NCBI GenBank assembly: GCA_002409995.1 | Contig: DHOR01000030.1 | Span: 1-64,000 of the forward strand | Reading direction: 5' to 3' | Length of the DNA stretch: 64,000 bases | From: Hungatella sp. UBA5385 | Lineage (GTDB): Bacteria > Bacillota > Clostridia > Lachnospirales > Lachnospiraceae | Shown: in pieces, positions 25,495 through 34,025 of the stretch | Position numbering within the stretch: the first letter of the stretch is position 1 | How the letters are laid out: every line of letters begins with the position of its first letter | The notes under the pieces: generated by a model | What the model saw: only the letters and a program-made list of their open reading frames with translations | The model's database searches: none | Told to the model about the DNA's origin: nothing | Program-made: the position numbers and the translations under genes

Positions 25495-25851
25495 TTAAAT
25501 TCCTTCTTTTTCAAATGCTGCCCTAAAAGCCAGCGCATCCTCATAGGTATGCTTCCAGCCAAACTTTTTAATATTTACCTGATTTTCTGCTGAAACCTCC
25601 ACACCCTCTTCTTCCAGAAGCCTTTTTTGTAAATCAGGATAGTCAAAGGCTGCTGCACCGCTTAAATAGCCGGTGGAATTGGTCATTCGGTGAGCAGGTA
25701 TGTCATTGCCTGTAAGTCGGCGGCTTAAGGCATAACCAACCTGTCTGGCATTCTTAGGCTTTCCGCACAAGAGTGCCACCTGACCGTAAGAAGCAATCGT
25801 TCCATAGGGAATGGAAAGACATACCATTCTGACACGTTTATAAAAATCCAT
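25495..25851 (-). CDS. Alkyltransferase-like protein (MGMT family, no catalytic Cys)
   Basis: A 118-residue protein of the O6-alkylguanine-DNA methyltransferase C-terminal family. The helix-turn-helix part IPYGTIASYGQVALLCGKP and ARQVGYALSR are clear. The active-site motif PCHR is replaced by IPAHRM, so the acceptor cysteine is alanine. Alkyltransferase-like proteins of this kind bind alkylated guanine and flag it for nucleotide excision repair instead of repairing it directly. It lies 12 bases after an ArsC-like gene and ends at a terminator. Confidence 0.88.
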   Translation of the reverse strand: MDFYKRVRMVCLSIPYGTIASYGQVALLCGKPKNARQVGYALSRRLTGNDIPAHRMTNSTGYLSGAAAFDYPDLQKRLLEEEGVEVSAENQVNIKKFGWKHTYEDALAFRAAFEKEGI

Positions 25852-25863
25852 AGAAGCTCACCT

Positions 25864-26205
25864 CTATTCCCAGTTTTTCCACACATCAGGTTCATAGCCT
25901 GCTGTTGCCTTTTTTCCATTTCTCACGATAGGGGTTTTTAATAACTGCTGATTCTCAAACAGCTTGTCCTCTCTGTCTTCCTCAGCCAGATAGGATAAAA
26001 GTGTGAGAGCCTCCGTATCTTTCGCATTCTTGTTAATCATTGGTTCATAACCGCCTAATGCCTGCTTTACACTGTTAAATTCACCCTTACTCATGGATTT
26101 TTCCTTTAGATCAATGAATTGAAAGGATACCTTTCTCTCTTTAAAATAACGTTGTGCCTTCTTCGTATCAAAGCATTTGGTCGTTCCGAAAATCTGGATG
26201 TTCAT
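25864..26205 (-). CDS. ArsC/Spx-like thioredoxin-fold protein
   Basis: A 113-residue protein of the ArsC/Spx family (YffB-like). The N-terminal IFGTTKCFDTKKAQRYFKER has the single active-site-like Cys, with no CxxC pair. The C-terminal LLKTPIVRNGKKATAGYEPD matches the family's end. It could be a glutathione-independent reductase or a regulator; arsenate reduction is not supported, because no ars genes are nearby. It is the second gene in a HAD-ArsC-ATL operon. Confidence 0.82.
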   Translation of the reverse strand: MNIQIFGTTKCFDTKKAQRYFKERKVSFQFIDLKEKSMSKGEFNSVKQALGGYEPMINKNAKDTEALTLLSYLAEEDREDKLFENQQLLKTPIVRNGKKATAGYEPDVWKNWE

Positions 26206-26232
26206 AGATGTCTGTCCTTTCTGCAGTCACTG

Positions 26233-26883
26233 TTATATTACCTGCTGAATCTCATCAGGATGACTGATTATATATTTGGGTTCAAAGCTTCTAAGCTCTG
26301 CCTCATCACGAAATCCCCAGGTTACTCCCACTGTGTCCATACCTGCATTTTTACCGGTTATCATATCAGTATTAGTATCTCCAAAATACAGGCACTGGGA
26401 AGGAATTGCACCTAACCGCTCTGCCATTAAAAGAGCTCCTTCTGGATCAGGTTTTAATTTAACCCCCTGTCCATCGCCCATAATTACATCAAAAAACCCC
26501 TTACCATATACCTCTTCTACACATTCCACAGCCCGGTCATATCCTTTATTGGTGAGAACTCCTATAGGAATCTTCTTATCTTTTAAAAATGTGAGAAACT
26601 CAACCATGCCCGGATAAGCTTCCACCTGATAGAGACAGTATTTCTTAAAATTCTCACTGTATACCTTAAGCGCCTCTTCATAGTGAATAAGTTCCGTATC
26701 TCCACTGTAAATCAGAGCCCGTTCAACAAATTTTTCATAACCATCTCCAACAAAAACCTTTGTATGCGCTTCATCTACATTCTCATATCCGAAATGCTTC
26801 ATTGTCAGGCTGATGGTATGTGCCAGTGAATGAATTGTGTTAATAATAGTCCCATCTAAATCAAAAATACAGCATTGATACAT
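26233..26883 (-). CDS. HAD family phosphatase (phosphoglycolate phosphatase-like)
   Basis: A 216-residue HAD-superfamily hydrolase. Motif I is FDLDGTIINT at residues 7-16, motif II lies in IPIGVLTNKG, motif III in the segment with KLKPDPEG and motif IV in YFGDTNTDMITGKNAGM. A helical cap (residues about 18-80) is typical of phosphoglycolate and beta-phosphoglucomutase-type enzymes. The substrate is not assignable. It is first in an operon with an ArsC-like and an ATL-like gene. Confidence 0.88.
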   Translation of the reverse strand: MYQCCIFDLDGTIINTIHSLAHTISLTMKHFGYENVDEAHTKVFVGDGYEKFVERALIYSGDTELIHYEEALKVYSENFKKYCLYQVEAYPGMVEFLTFLKDKKIPIGVLTNKGYDRAVECVEEVYGKGFFDVIMGDGQGVKLKPDPEGALLMAERLGAIPSQCLYFGDTNTDMITGKNAGMDTVGVTWGFRDEAELRSFEPKYIISHPDEIQQVI

Positions 26884-27073
26884 AATTTTATCCTCCTGTC
26901 TGTGTTCCCTTTTAAGCTTCTATAAAAAATTATAAAGCAAGTTACTTGAAAAATCCAGCGAATCCCCGTATTTCTATTTTCCCCGCCTTTTCATATTTTT
27001 GCATACCTTTCACTGTTTAAGTTTATACTAATCTTTATCCAGAGAAGTAAGAATAAGGATAGGGAGAGAGATT

Positions 27074-27838
27074 ATGAATAAAAACATGAGATACTGGGCA
27101 ATGTGCGTCATTGCTGCAGTTGTGCTTATTTTAATCACAGTTTTTACCATCAGCAACAATAACAGGAAAGGTTACACAGAAACTACAGTACAAGAAGATC
27201 AGCAGCATGCAATGGATCAGCAGGAAACTGGAGAAAATGGAGTAAACAATCAAAAACTCCAAAATGACTCTGCCAGACAAAGGTCTGAAGCCCGGCTAGA
27301 TAAAGATAATTTAAATCGTTATCTCCATAAACAAGATGATATTCTGTCAGATATGATGAAAGCAATGAAAACAATCCCCAAAACAGGCAATGCCTCCATT
27401 GATTTTCTTGAAGCAATGGTACCCTGCAATGAAGCTGCCATCGGTCTGGCAGAAAGCTATCTGCTCTATGGAGGCAATGATGAAGCTTTGGCTGCGCTGG
27501 CAGAGGATGTCATCCTCAATCAGGATAATGAAATTATACAATTTCAAAAGTTGATGAAAAAATACCAATCAGAAAGCCATGTAAATGAAGATAAAGAAAA
27601 TGCATTTCTCGATGATTATGACACCATGCTGGATCAGGATCACGACATTGATAAATCCGGCACCCAATCACTGGAGCATGCATTTTCCGAAGGTATGATT
27701 GCTCATCATAAAATAACAGTTGAACTGGAGAAATCCATTGCAGAGTATACGGATTATGAAGAAATCCGCACCCTGGCTGAAAATCTTCTGGCTAATCAAA
27801 AAGAGGAAATGGAAAAGCTTTCAGAATATGTTCCCTGA
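27074..27838 (+). CDS. Membrane-anchored DUF305-like protein
   Basis: A 254-residue protein with an N-terminal membrane anchor (WAMCVIAAVVLILITVFTI), a Gln/Asn/Glu-rich linker, and two helical segments that resemble DUF305: SIDFLEAMVPCNEAAIGLAE with a following NQDNEIIQF, and AFSEGMIAHHKITVELEKSI with NQKEEMEKL. DUF305 proteins form ferritin-like bundles, often with His-His ligands, and are linked to metal handling. Only the second copy keeps the HH pair (MIAHHK), while the first has PCNE. The family assignment is moderate. It is convergent with, and overlaps by 18 bases, the phosphatase at 27821. Confidence 0.65.
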   Translation: MNKNMRYWAMCVIAAVVLILITVFTISNNNRKGYTETTVQEDQQHAMDQQETGENGVNNQKLQNDSARQRSEARLDKDNLNRYLHKQDDILSDMMKAMKTIPKTGNASIDFLEAMVPCNEAAIGLAESYLLYGGNDEALAALAEDVILNQDNEIIQFQKLMKKYQSESHVNEDKENAFLDDYDTMLDQDHDIDKSGTQSLEHAFSEGMIAHHKITVELEKSIAEYTDYEEIRTLAENLLANQKEEMEKLSEYVP

Positions 27839-28978
27839 ACCCCTTCTATAGACATCTTCCGCAATCCTCCCCTGATACCAGCTGCTGATTCCGTCTTTCT
27901 TAATTAAATAGCCCAATGAATTCCGCTCTACTAATGCCACCTGTTCTCCTGCTTTCACTTCCATAAGATAATCAGTGAAATCATCACAGCAAAGCCTGTC
28001 ATTGCGTGTATAGAGATACCCTTCAGGCACTGTCAGGCATCTTCCTGTGGATTTATGGCGGATATTACAAAGCCCTGGCACTTCCTGCTGTTCTTCCATC
28101 AGCTCTACTGTATTATCTGTATACTGTATATAAACAGAAGCAGTTTTCTCCTGCTGATGATCCAGTGCAGTTACAAGAGGAAAGGGATCATAGGAAACCC
28201 AGTGTATCTCCTTTCCTTCTGCCCTGCTGTTGGGAATCACAAGGCAGTTTAACTGCCCGTCCCGTTTTAAGCCACAGCCTCCGTCAATGCTGATCACATG
28301 CTGCTGCTCATCAATGATAGGATTAAATGCAGTTTTATCATGAAGATACAGGCAGACAGGCCAGTGCCCCACTACCACATACTGCTGAAATCTGTTATCT
28401 CTGTTTAAAAAGTCATCATACTTTAAAACAGAGGTTACATCCTGCCCCTCCAATTGCTGCCAGTTCTCAGGCAGACCTCCATGAACAAAGATATAATTTC
28501 CAGTCTTAAGAATAGAAGGACGTTTCTCCAGAAAATCAAGCTCTGCCTTACATTTCTCCTGCACTATCTTTTTTGCCTCTGTTACCTGAGTAACTGTATC
28601 AGTCTTAAGTCCAAGCTCCTTGCAAAAATCAAGAAACAGCGTGCCGCCCCATCGTTTCTCTGCCATCTGTATATATTGAAACAGCCGTTCATCATATTGG
28701 GGAGAACTGATTCCAATTAACTCAAACTGCCAGCAGTCTACATTTCCCAAGGTTACATGAACATTGGATTGTTTTTCCAGCTCCATGATATAGCGTAAGG
28801 TTTTTAGGCTATAAGGTCCTTTCTCTATGATATCCCCTATAATAATCAGCTGATCTTCCTGTGAAAACTCTGCTTTTTTTAATAGCTCCTTCAGGATATG
28901 ATCATGACCATGTATATCGCTGACAGCCAGTATTCTGCTGCTGCCTGTGTTAATCTCTTCTGTCTTTATCTTAATCAT
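27821..28978 (-). CDS. Metallophosphoesterase (PPP-like, divergent motifs)
   Basis: A 385-residue protein with an N-terminal calcineurin-like domain (residues about 15-235) and a C-terminal region of about 150 residues I do not recognise. Motif one is VSDIHGHDH. Motif two is IIIGDIIEKGPYS, where PPP phosphatases have GDxxDRG. The third motif reads LGNVDCW instead of GNHE. Later histidines lie in FVHGGLPENW and VVGHWPVCLY. Either a protein phosphatase or a nucleotide phosphatase is possible, with altered metal ligands. Its 3' end overlaps the plus-strand DUF305-like gene. Confidence 0.78.
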   Translation of the reverse strand: MIKIKTEEINTGSSRILAVSDIHGHDHILKELLKKAEFSQEDQLIIIGDIIEKGPYSLKTLRYIMELEKQSNVHVTLGNVDCWQFELIGISSPQYDERLFQYIQMAEKRWGGTLFLDFCKELGLKTDTVTQVTEAKKIVQEKCKAELDFLEKRPSILKTGNYIFVHGGLPENWQQLEGQDVTSVLKYDDFLNRDNRFQQYVVVGHWPVCLYLHDKTAFNPIIDEQQHVISIDGGCGLKRDGQLNCLVIPNSRAEGKEIHWVSYDPFPLVTALDHQQEKTASVYIQYTDNTVELMEEQQEVPGLCNIRHKSTGRCLTVPEGYLYTRNDRLCCDDFTDYLMEVKAGEQVALVERNSLGYLIKKDGISSWYQGRIAEDVYRRGSGNIF

Positions 28979-29064
28979 CTGCTGACTCCTTCATTTGTTT
29001 CTATATAAGCAAGTTTATGTTTAAATCTCTTCCGCTCATTATATCATTCCCATCTGAAATAGAA

Positions 29065-29138
29065 AAGCAGCATAGGAAAAGAAATTCAATTTCCAAAGGC
29101 TGAACCCCTGTCAATTTATTCCTTTTCCTATGCTGCTT
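29065..29138 (-). terminator. Long-loop inverted repeat after pfkB
   Basis: AAGCAGCATAGGAAAAG (29065-29081) and CTTTTCCTATGCTGCTT (29122-29138) are perfect 17-bp arms separated by 40 bases. It follows the 1-phosphofructokinase gene and is weakly T-rich at its end, so termination is likely but the loop is unusually long. Confidence 0.6.
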
Positions 29139-29186
29139 ATAATATTGCTCTATTCAAAAGACTCCCCTCACAAGAATTCTTTCATA

Positions 29187-30092
29187 TCACAGCAATACTT
29201 CATAAAGCTCCATAATATACTCCTTGGTTCCAAGACCCTCTGAAAATGCACTGGCACTGCCTGCAGCACTGCCTAATCTTAAAGCGTGCTCATAGTCACC
29301 ATTTTCCAAATAACCTGCTAAAAAGCCTGCTACCATGGAATCTCCGGCTCCAACGGAATTCTTAACTGTGCCTTTGGGAACTCCCATCTTATGCACATTT
29401 CCCTCTTCTGTCAAAAGGATAGCGCCATCACCTGCCATGGAAATCAATACATTGACTGCACCCTTTTCCTGTAGCAGTTTTCCATAATGAATGATATCCT
29501 CTTCACTTTTAAGAGTCACACCAAACATCTCTCCCAGCTCATGATTATTGGGCTTAATTAAAAATGGATGGTACTGAAGAACATTAAGAAGCAAATCTTT
29601 TGTGGCATCAACCACAATGCGGACTCCCCTTCCGTTTAAATGCTTCATAATCTTCTCATAAATGTCATCACTTATGGAAGCTGGAATACTTCCTGAAAGC
29701 ACCAGAATATCTCCACTTCGGAGACTCTCAAGCTTCTGGAACAAGAGTTTTACATCTTCTGGTGTGATCTCAGGTCCCAAACCATTGATCTCTGTCTCCT
29801 CATCTGATTTCATCTTTACATTGATTCTTGACATCCCTTTTTCAACCCGGATAAAATCTGCATTCAATCCTGCGGACTTAACCTGCCGTTCAATCTCATC
29901 ACCTGTAAATCCAGCTACAAATCCCAGAGCTGTATTCTCATAGCCCAGAGACTTAAGAACCATTGATACATTAATCCCTTTTCCTCCACAATAGATGTCT
30001 CCCCAAGTTACTTTGTTGATTTCTCCAACTGTGAAGTGATCTACTTTTATTACATAATCTAAGGCAGGATTAAATGTTACTGTGTAAATCAT
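29187..30092 (-). CDS. pfkB: 1-phosphofructokinase family kinase
   Basis: A 301-residue PfkB-family sugar-phosphate kinase. Residues 1-55 (IYTVTFNPALDYVIKVDHF and the GGKGINVS motif) and the C-terminal catalytic GAGDSMVAGFLAGY are diagnostic of 1-phosphofructokinases, with KPNNHELGEMFG in the middle. It probably converts fructose-1-phosphate to fructose-1,6-bisphosphate, although tagatose-6-phosphate kinases look similar. No fructose PTS gene is adjacent. The RpiR-type regulator gene lies upstream in the same orientation, with possible operator repeats between them. Confidence 0.88.
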   Translation of the reverse strand: MIYTVTFNPALDYVIKVDHFTVGEINKVTWGDIYCGGKGINVSMVLKSLGYENTALGFVAGFTGDEIERQVKSAGLNADFIRVEKGMSRINVKMKSDEETEINGLGPEITPEDVKLLFQKLESLRSGDILVLSGSIPASISDDIYEKIMKHLNGRGVRIVVDATKDLLLNVLQYHPFLIKPNNHELGEMFGVTLKSEEDIIHYGKLLQEKGAVNVLISMAGDGAILLTEEGNVHKMGVPKGTVKNSVGAGDSMVAGFLAGYLENGDYEHALRLGSAAGSASAFSEGLGTKEYIMELYEVLL

Positions 30093-30115
30093 ATGTCACC
30101 TCTCATAATTTCATA

Positions 30116-30129
30116 AAATATTATTTCTT
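30116..30129. promoter_or_regulatory. Putative RpiR operator copy 1
   Basis: AAATATTATTTCTT, identical to the copy at 30184-30197, lies downstream of the pfkB -10. Confidence 0.45.
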
Positions 30130-30140
30130 GTCTTATTAAT

Positions 30141-30169
30141 ACTATAACGCGATAGTTTCATTTCGTCAA
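30141..30169 (-). promoter_or_regulatory. pfkB promoter
   Basis: TTGACG (30164-30169), 17 bases, TATAGT (30141-30146) on the minus strand, about 50 bases before the ATG. Confidence 0.75.
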
Positions 30170-30183
30170 TATGTTTTTAAGGG

Positions 30184-30197
30184 AAATATTATTTCTT
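30184..30197. promoter_or_regulatory. Putative RpiR operator copy 2
   Basis: AAATATTATTTCTT lies inside a larger palindrome GAAATATTATTTC (30183-30195), upstream of the pfkB -35. Together with the copy at 30116 it brackets the promoter. Confidence 0.45.
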
Positions 30198-30274
30198 AAA
30201 GTATTTCAGCACAATAACGAAATCACCGCCATTTTCCTAAGAAATCAGCGGTGATTTTGTGTCATTTGTTTAGT

Positions 30275-30322
30275 GTGTTGTATGATTCGAGTGTTGTTTC
30301 ATTCGTGTGTTGTTTCATTCGT
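30275..30322. repeat. Three tandem 16-bp repeats
   Basis: GTGTTGTATGATTCGA, GTGTTGTTTCATTCGT and GTGTTGTTTCATTCGT follow each other exactly. They lie just beyond the rpiR stop. No coding or palindromic content is seen. Confidence 0.8.
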
Positions 30323-30343
30323 TTTTGCAGTACAGCCCACTCA

Positions 30344-31198
30344 TTATTGTTTATCATCTGATATGGCTATTTCATGGCGTCTGATATGGCTGTGGGAATC
30401 CTTCATACTTACAGCCAGAAACAGATACAGTATCTCAATGACTGTGGTAGCCGATACTCTGGAGAAACAGAATTCTCCAAGAAGCAGCTTCTCTCTGGTA
30501 GCCGTTGTAATATGGTAGTCGCATGCCTGAGCCAGCTGAGAACCTGGATTATTGGTAATTGCAATGGTTTTACTTCCATTTTCCCTGGCAACAGCTACCA
30601 TTGTCATCAGCCGTTTGGAAAAACCGGAGTTGGATATAACAAGCACAACATCTTCCGGTCCCAGATTGCAGGTATAAGCCATCTGAGCCTCCCAGATAGT
30701 GCCTGCTGCTGCCGTAATTCCCAGCTGATTAAACTTAAAGGCTCCATCCATAGCAACCGGAATGGTATTACCCACTGCTACAAGCTGCACAGTCCCTGCA
30801 TGTTCAATCAGGCTTAAAATCTGATTCAGCTCCTCAGTATCCATCATGGAAATGGTCTGAGTCAGCTCTGCTACCTTATTGGCAAGAATATTCTGAAGGG
30901 ACTGGGCAATGTCATCTCTGCTGATGTCATTGGAAACCTGAATATTACTGCCCTTCTCCTTGGCCACTTCCTTAGCCAGTGTTATTTTTAAATGGTGAAA
31001 TCCATGAAACCCGCATTTTCTGCAAAAACGGGATACAGTAGCATCACTGGTCTTACTGGCTGTAGCCAGTTCCGCCACTGTCATATCAATAATTTCGCTT
31101 TTATGCTCCAAAATATAATCTGCAATCTTCTTCTCCGCCTCAAAAAAAGAGTCATAAGAAGAACAGAGAACACCGGATACACTGATATCTTCCTGCAT
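30344..31198 (-). CDS. MurR/RpiR family transcriptional regulator
   Basis: A 284-residue regulator with an N-terminal helix-turn-helix of the RpiR type (residues about 10-75, with LATASKTSDATVSRFCRKCG) and a C-terminal SIS sugar-isomerase domain (about 130-250, with VQLVAVGNTIPVAMDGAFKF and VLVISNSGFSKRLMTMVAVA) that senses a phosphosugar. It lies directly upstream of 1-phosphofructokinase, which it probably controls with fructose phosphates as ligand. I start at ATG 31198 with AAGG upstream, and a TTG three bases earlier is possible. Confidence 0.9.
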   Translation of the reverse strand: MQEDISVSGVLCSSYDSFFEAEKKIADYILEHKSEIIDMTVAELATASKTSDATVSRFCRKCGFHGFHHLKITLAKEVAKEKGSNIQVSNDISRDDIAQSLQNILANKVAELTQTISMMDTEELNQILSLIEHAGTVQLVAVGNTIPVAMDGAFKFNQLGITAAAGTIWEAQMAYTCNLGPEDVVLVISNSGFSKRLMTMVAVARENGSKTIAITNNPGSQLAQACDYHITTATREKLLLGEFCFSRVSATTVIEILYLFLAVSMKDSHSHIRRHEIAISDDKQ

Positions 31199-31227
31199 CA
31201 ACAGTCCTTCTCCCCCTTCATGTAATT

Positions 31228-32853
31228 TTATTTCACCATTATATCATGCTGTGAAATATCTTGTAAAGGGTCAGCAGCAGAATAGTCCCATATATTGTGA
31301 TCATTTCCGGTATCTCTCAGTATCTGGTCTATTTCCTCAAACATCTTGCTATCAGGCAGGAAACGCTCCCACAGGCCATATGCTTCACTGGACATAACCT
31401 CTTTCCGATTGATTGCAGTACCTCCGCAATAAGCCCTGTTCAGTTCTCCGTATAAGTCAGCCATAGCTTTCATCTGGTCATCCTGAAGACTTGACATCTT
31501 ATCATATATCTGATTACTGATGGTCTCAGCCAGAAATGCACTTCCATACTCCTTAAAGTTCAGCAGATTTTCATCCTCTACCCCCTGTTCCAAAGCCCAG
31601 GCTTCCACATCTGCCTCTTTGGTGGAATAGGTATATCCGCCCTTATCCTTCCATTGAACAATTCCGTACTGGCATGGAGGAATTGTAAAGGAATCTGCAA
31701 CCACCTCACTGATATGAAATTCTTTCTCAGATGCTCCCGGCTCAGGCTTATAGGTTTTTGTCCTCTGTAAATGAAGATGACCGCTTATGTAAAGAGGAAT
31801 CCTGTATGACTCCAGAAGCTGAACTGCTGTTTTGTAATTCTCCAGTGTGCAGTCCTCAGGATAGAGGATGCTCTGTTTTAAAAGATTATGATGTCCAATA
31901 GGAAGAACTGAAATTCCTGATTTCTCTGCTTCCTTAAGCTGTTCATCCATCCAGACAATAGTCTCATCCTTAATCCGCCCTCCTACCAGATTCACAGGCT
32001 GGTACTGGGCAGTGTCAAGCATCATCAGCCAGTTTTTCTCATCCAGCTCATATATATAGCTTAAGGAATAAGGGTCTTTGCTTCTTGCCTCATCATAACC
32101 AAAGTCTTTGTATATATCATAGAATTCATTTTCATCAATCTTCTCTGCAGAAGTTTTCTCCTTCCCAAAGTAGGAGGCTGCATGATTGTTGTTAATATCG
32201 TGATTCCCTGGAATTACCACAACATCAACTCCCTGCTGCTCTAAGCTGTGAAGCTTCTCTGCAAGAGCCTCATGCCCGGCTTTTTCTCCGTTTAAGGTAA
32301 GGTCGCCGCTTAAAACTACAGCACTGGGTTTTAGTTTTGTCATCTCTTGTATAAAAGCATCCATAAGCTGTGGCTGATAGGATACCACCTTGCCGTCATC
32401 CCGTTCTACCATAGTCTGAAACGCTTCTCCGTAATCTGTTAAATCAGGGGAAAAATAATGGGTATCTGAAGCAACCACTACAACAGGTGGACGATATGGC
32501 TCCTCCGGAATTTCTTCCTGCCATTCTTTTCCATGGTAATATGTGGTTTTCCCCTTGGTATATTGTTTTGAATCTGTCCATTCATGGCTTTCTCCTTGAA
32601 TCTGGTCAGTTTCTTTTGCTCTGTCTTCGTCTTTTTCTGTGTCTTTTTCTGTTCCTTCGTCGGTCTCTTTCACAGCTTCTGAGCTTGTGGCTGTCTTCGC
32701 TTCCTCTGTTTCCAGAGGCTGCTCTGTTTTGCTCTCATCTTTATGTCTTGTAGGTGTGTGAAGCTCATTCATTACAAGAACAATCATAAAGCAAAGTGCC
32801 AGAAGAACAGCGTAAATGAGGATCATCAGACCATTTTTCTTCCATTTGTTCAT
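31228..32853 (-). CDS. Exported calcineurin-like metallophosphoesterase
   Basis: A 541-residue protein with an N-terminal membrane segment (GLMILIYAVLLALCFMIVLVM), then a Lys/Glu/Asp/Thr-rich linker (about 35-110), then a metallophosphoesterase domain. Motifs in order: VVVASDTHYFS, AVVLSGDLTLNGE, VVVIPGNHDINNNH, VLPIGHHN and YISGHLHLQ, all the usual dimetal ligands. It would act outside the cell on phosphodiesters or monoesters. The substrate is unknown. It is directly downstream of nothing obvious, with a weak ribosome binding site. Confidence 0.85.
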   Translation of the reverse strand: MNKWKKNGLMILIYAVLLALCFMIVLVMNELHTPTRHKDESKTEQPLETEEAKTATSSEAVKETDEGTEKDTEKDEDRAKETDQIQGESHEWTDSKQYTKGKTTYYHGKEWQEEIPEEPYRPPVVVVASDTHYFSPDLTDYGEAFQTMVERDDGKVVSYQPQLMDAFIQEMTKLKPSAVVLSGDLTLNGEKAGHEALAEKLHSLEQQGVDVVVIPGNHDINNNHAASYFGKEKTSAEKIDENEFYDIYKDFGYDEARSKDPYSLSYIYELDEKNWLMMLDTAQYQPVNLVGGRIKDETIVWMDEQLKEAEKSGISVLPIGHHNLLKQSILYPEDCTLENYKTAVQLLESYRIPLYISGHLHLQRTKTYKPEPGASEKEFHISEVVADSFTIPPCQYGIVQWKDKGGYTYSTKEADVEAWALEQGVEDENLLNFKEYGSAFLAETISNQIYDKMSSLQDDQMKAMADLYGELNRAYCGGTAINRKEVMSSEAYGLWERFLPDSKMFEEIDQILRDTGNDHNIWDYSAADPLQDISQHDIMVK

Positions 32854-33188
32854 TCTCTATTTTAATGATGCCCTTTCTCTTGTGGTCACTATGATGTACT
32901 CTGGAATCATATCATGATTTTTTCTGCTTATCAAGGAAACTTATACCTTCATTGTTTAGAAATATAGTTAAGGAAAAAGAAAAGCAGATGTTTTTGTATC
33001 TGATGCTTATTAAGTACAAATTTATCTGCACTCAAACCAGTATATTTTAATATGTATTTTGGCTGTTTTCCTGATATAATTATCTTATCAGAATTCATGA
33101 GGCCCGATATGTATTTTTTTCCGTTAATCTATCTACCCTATAAAATCAAGCAATAAAAATTATTAGAATATATTAGAATGGAGTCTTT
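32854..33188. other. AT-rich intergenic gap (335 bp)
   Basis: This gap holds no convincing gene, repeat or terminator. Near 33075-33080 there is a TATAAT and before the lipoprotein start the repeated ATTAGAAT, but no good -35 to pair with either. GGAGTCTTT before the ATG at 33189 is the ribosome binding site. Confidence 0.5.
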
Positions 33189-33989
33189 ATGAAAAAAATT
33201 TTATTTAAATCAATTACAATTATATTATTCGCCTCCCTATTAACCGGATGCTCACATAACAAAATTGACGAAACACTTTCAACTACTTCCAATAAATCTT
33301 CTTCCTCAAACTTTGACACACTCTCCTCATCCATAAGTTCTAGTGAATTTGATTTAACTGATGAAAGAGAAAACGAAGAAGAATCTCCGATAAATAGTGA
33401 AATAAAAAACCAGGAAGAAGTAATAACTCCAAATATTCCTAATGCTTTTAACGTCCATGATATATTAGTACCAGAAGTCCCTATTTTAGATACTATACCA
33501 TTCATGTTAGCTAATATTGAAGAAATCCAGGCTCTTGAATACAAATTGGAAAAAACAGAATCTACAGAACACGCCAATGGATATTATATATATTGGAAAG
33601 ATAAAGGTATTGTATACGTAACTCATTCTTCTGGGCGAGATCTGGTTTCTGTGATATTAAGCGAAGATGGTCTTTCTCTAAATTGTGGATTGAAAATAGG
33701 TATGACAGAAGCAGAAATACTACAGCTAAATCTTACATTTAAGAAGTACTCCAGAGAAGATTTCTTAGATGATTCCAAGTCTATTGCACTGGGTACTAAT
33801 TTTATAAAAGATGAAGAAAATCCATTGCACAAAGAGGATTTTGACGCCCTATATGTGTATTTCGGTGCCTTACCAAATGATCAAATGGCTGAATATGGAA
33901 TTCACACAACAAGCTGTATTAGTATCGTAGCCACAATAAAGGATGGAATTATATCTAATATATTTTTAGATATGCCGACTGCGGGATAA
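33189..33989 (+). CDS. Lipoprotein of unknown function, AT-rich
   Basis: A 266-residue predicted lipoprotein: the signal sequence ends in LASLLTGC (Cys at about 21) and a Ser-rich stalk follows (residues about 25-60). I do not recognise the rest. Around residues 160-180 the segment LNCGLKIGMTEAEILQLNLT resembles the repeated motif of the secreted protein at 17265-18443, so both may share a small beta-sheet module. The gene is clearly more AT-rich in codon choice than its neighbours, and stands alone on the plus strand between minus-strand genes, which suggests later acquisition. Confidence 0.6.
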   Translation: MKKILFKSITIILFASLLTGCSHNKIDETLSTTSNKSSSSNFDTLSSSISSSEFDLTDERENEEESPINSEIKNQEEVITPNIPNAFNVHDILVPEVPILDTIPFMLANIEEIQALEYKLEKTESTEHANGYYIYWKDKGIVYVTHSSGRDLVSVILSEDGLSLNCGLKIGMTEAEILQLNLTFKKYSREDFLDDSKSIALGTNFIKDEENPLHKEDFDALYVYFGALPNDQMAEYGIHTTSCISIVATIKDGIISNIFLDMPTAG

Positions 33990-34025
33990 ATCCGAATTTT
34001 CCCTCTAGGAAAAGATTAACCCGCT

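Noticed and set aside
24366..25562. Longer LCP protein starting at 25562
   Set aside because: The extra part crosses a terminator and the end of the ATL-like gene; ATG at 25385 follows GGAGGAACC and is followed by a proper membrane segment.
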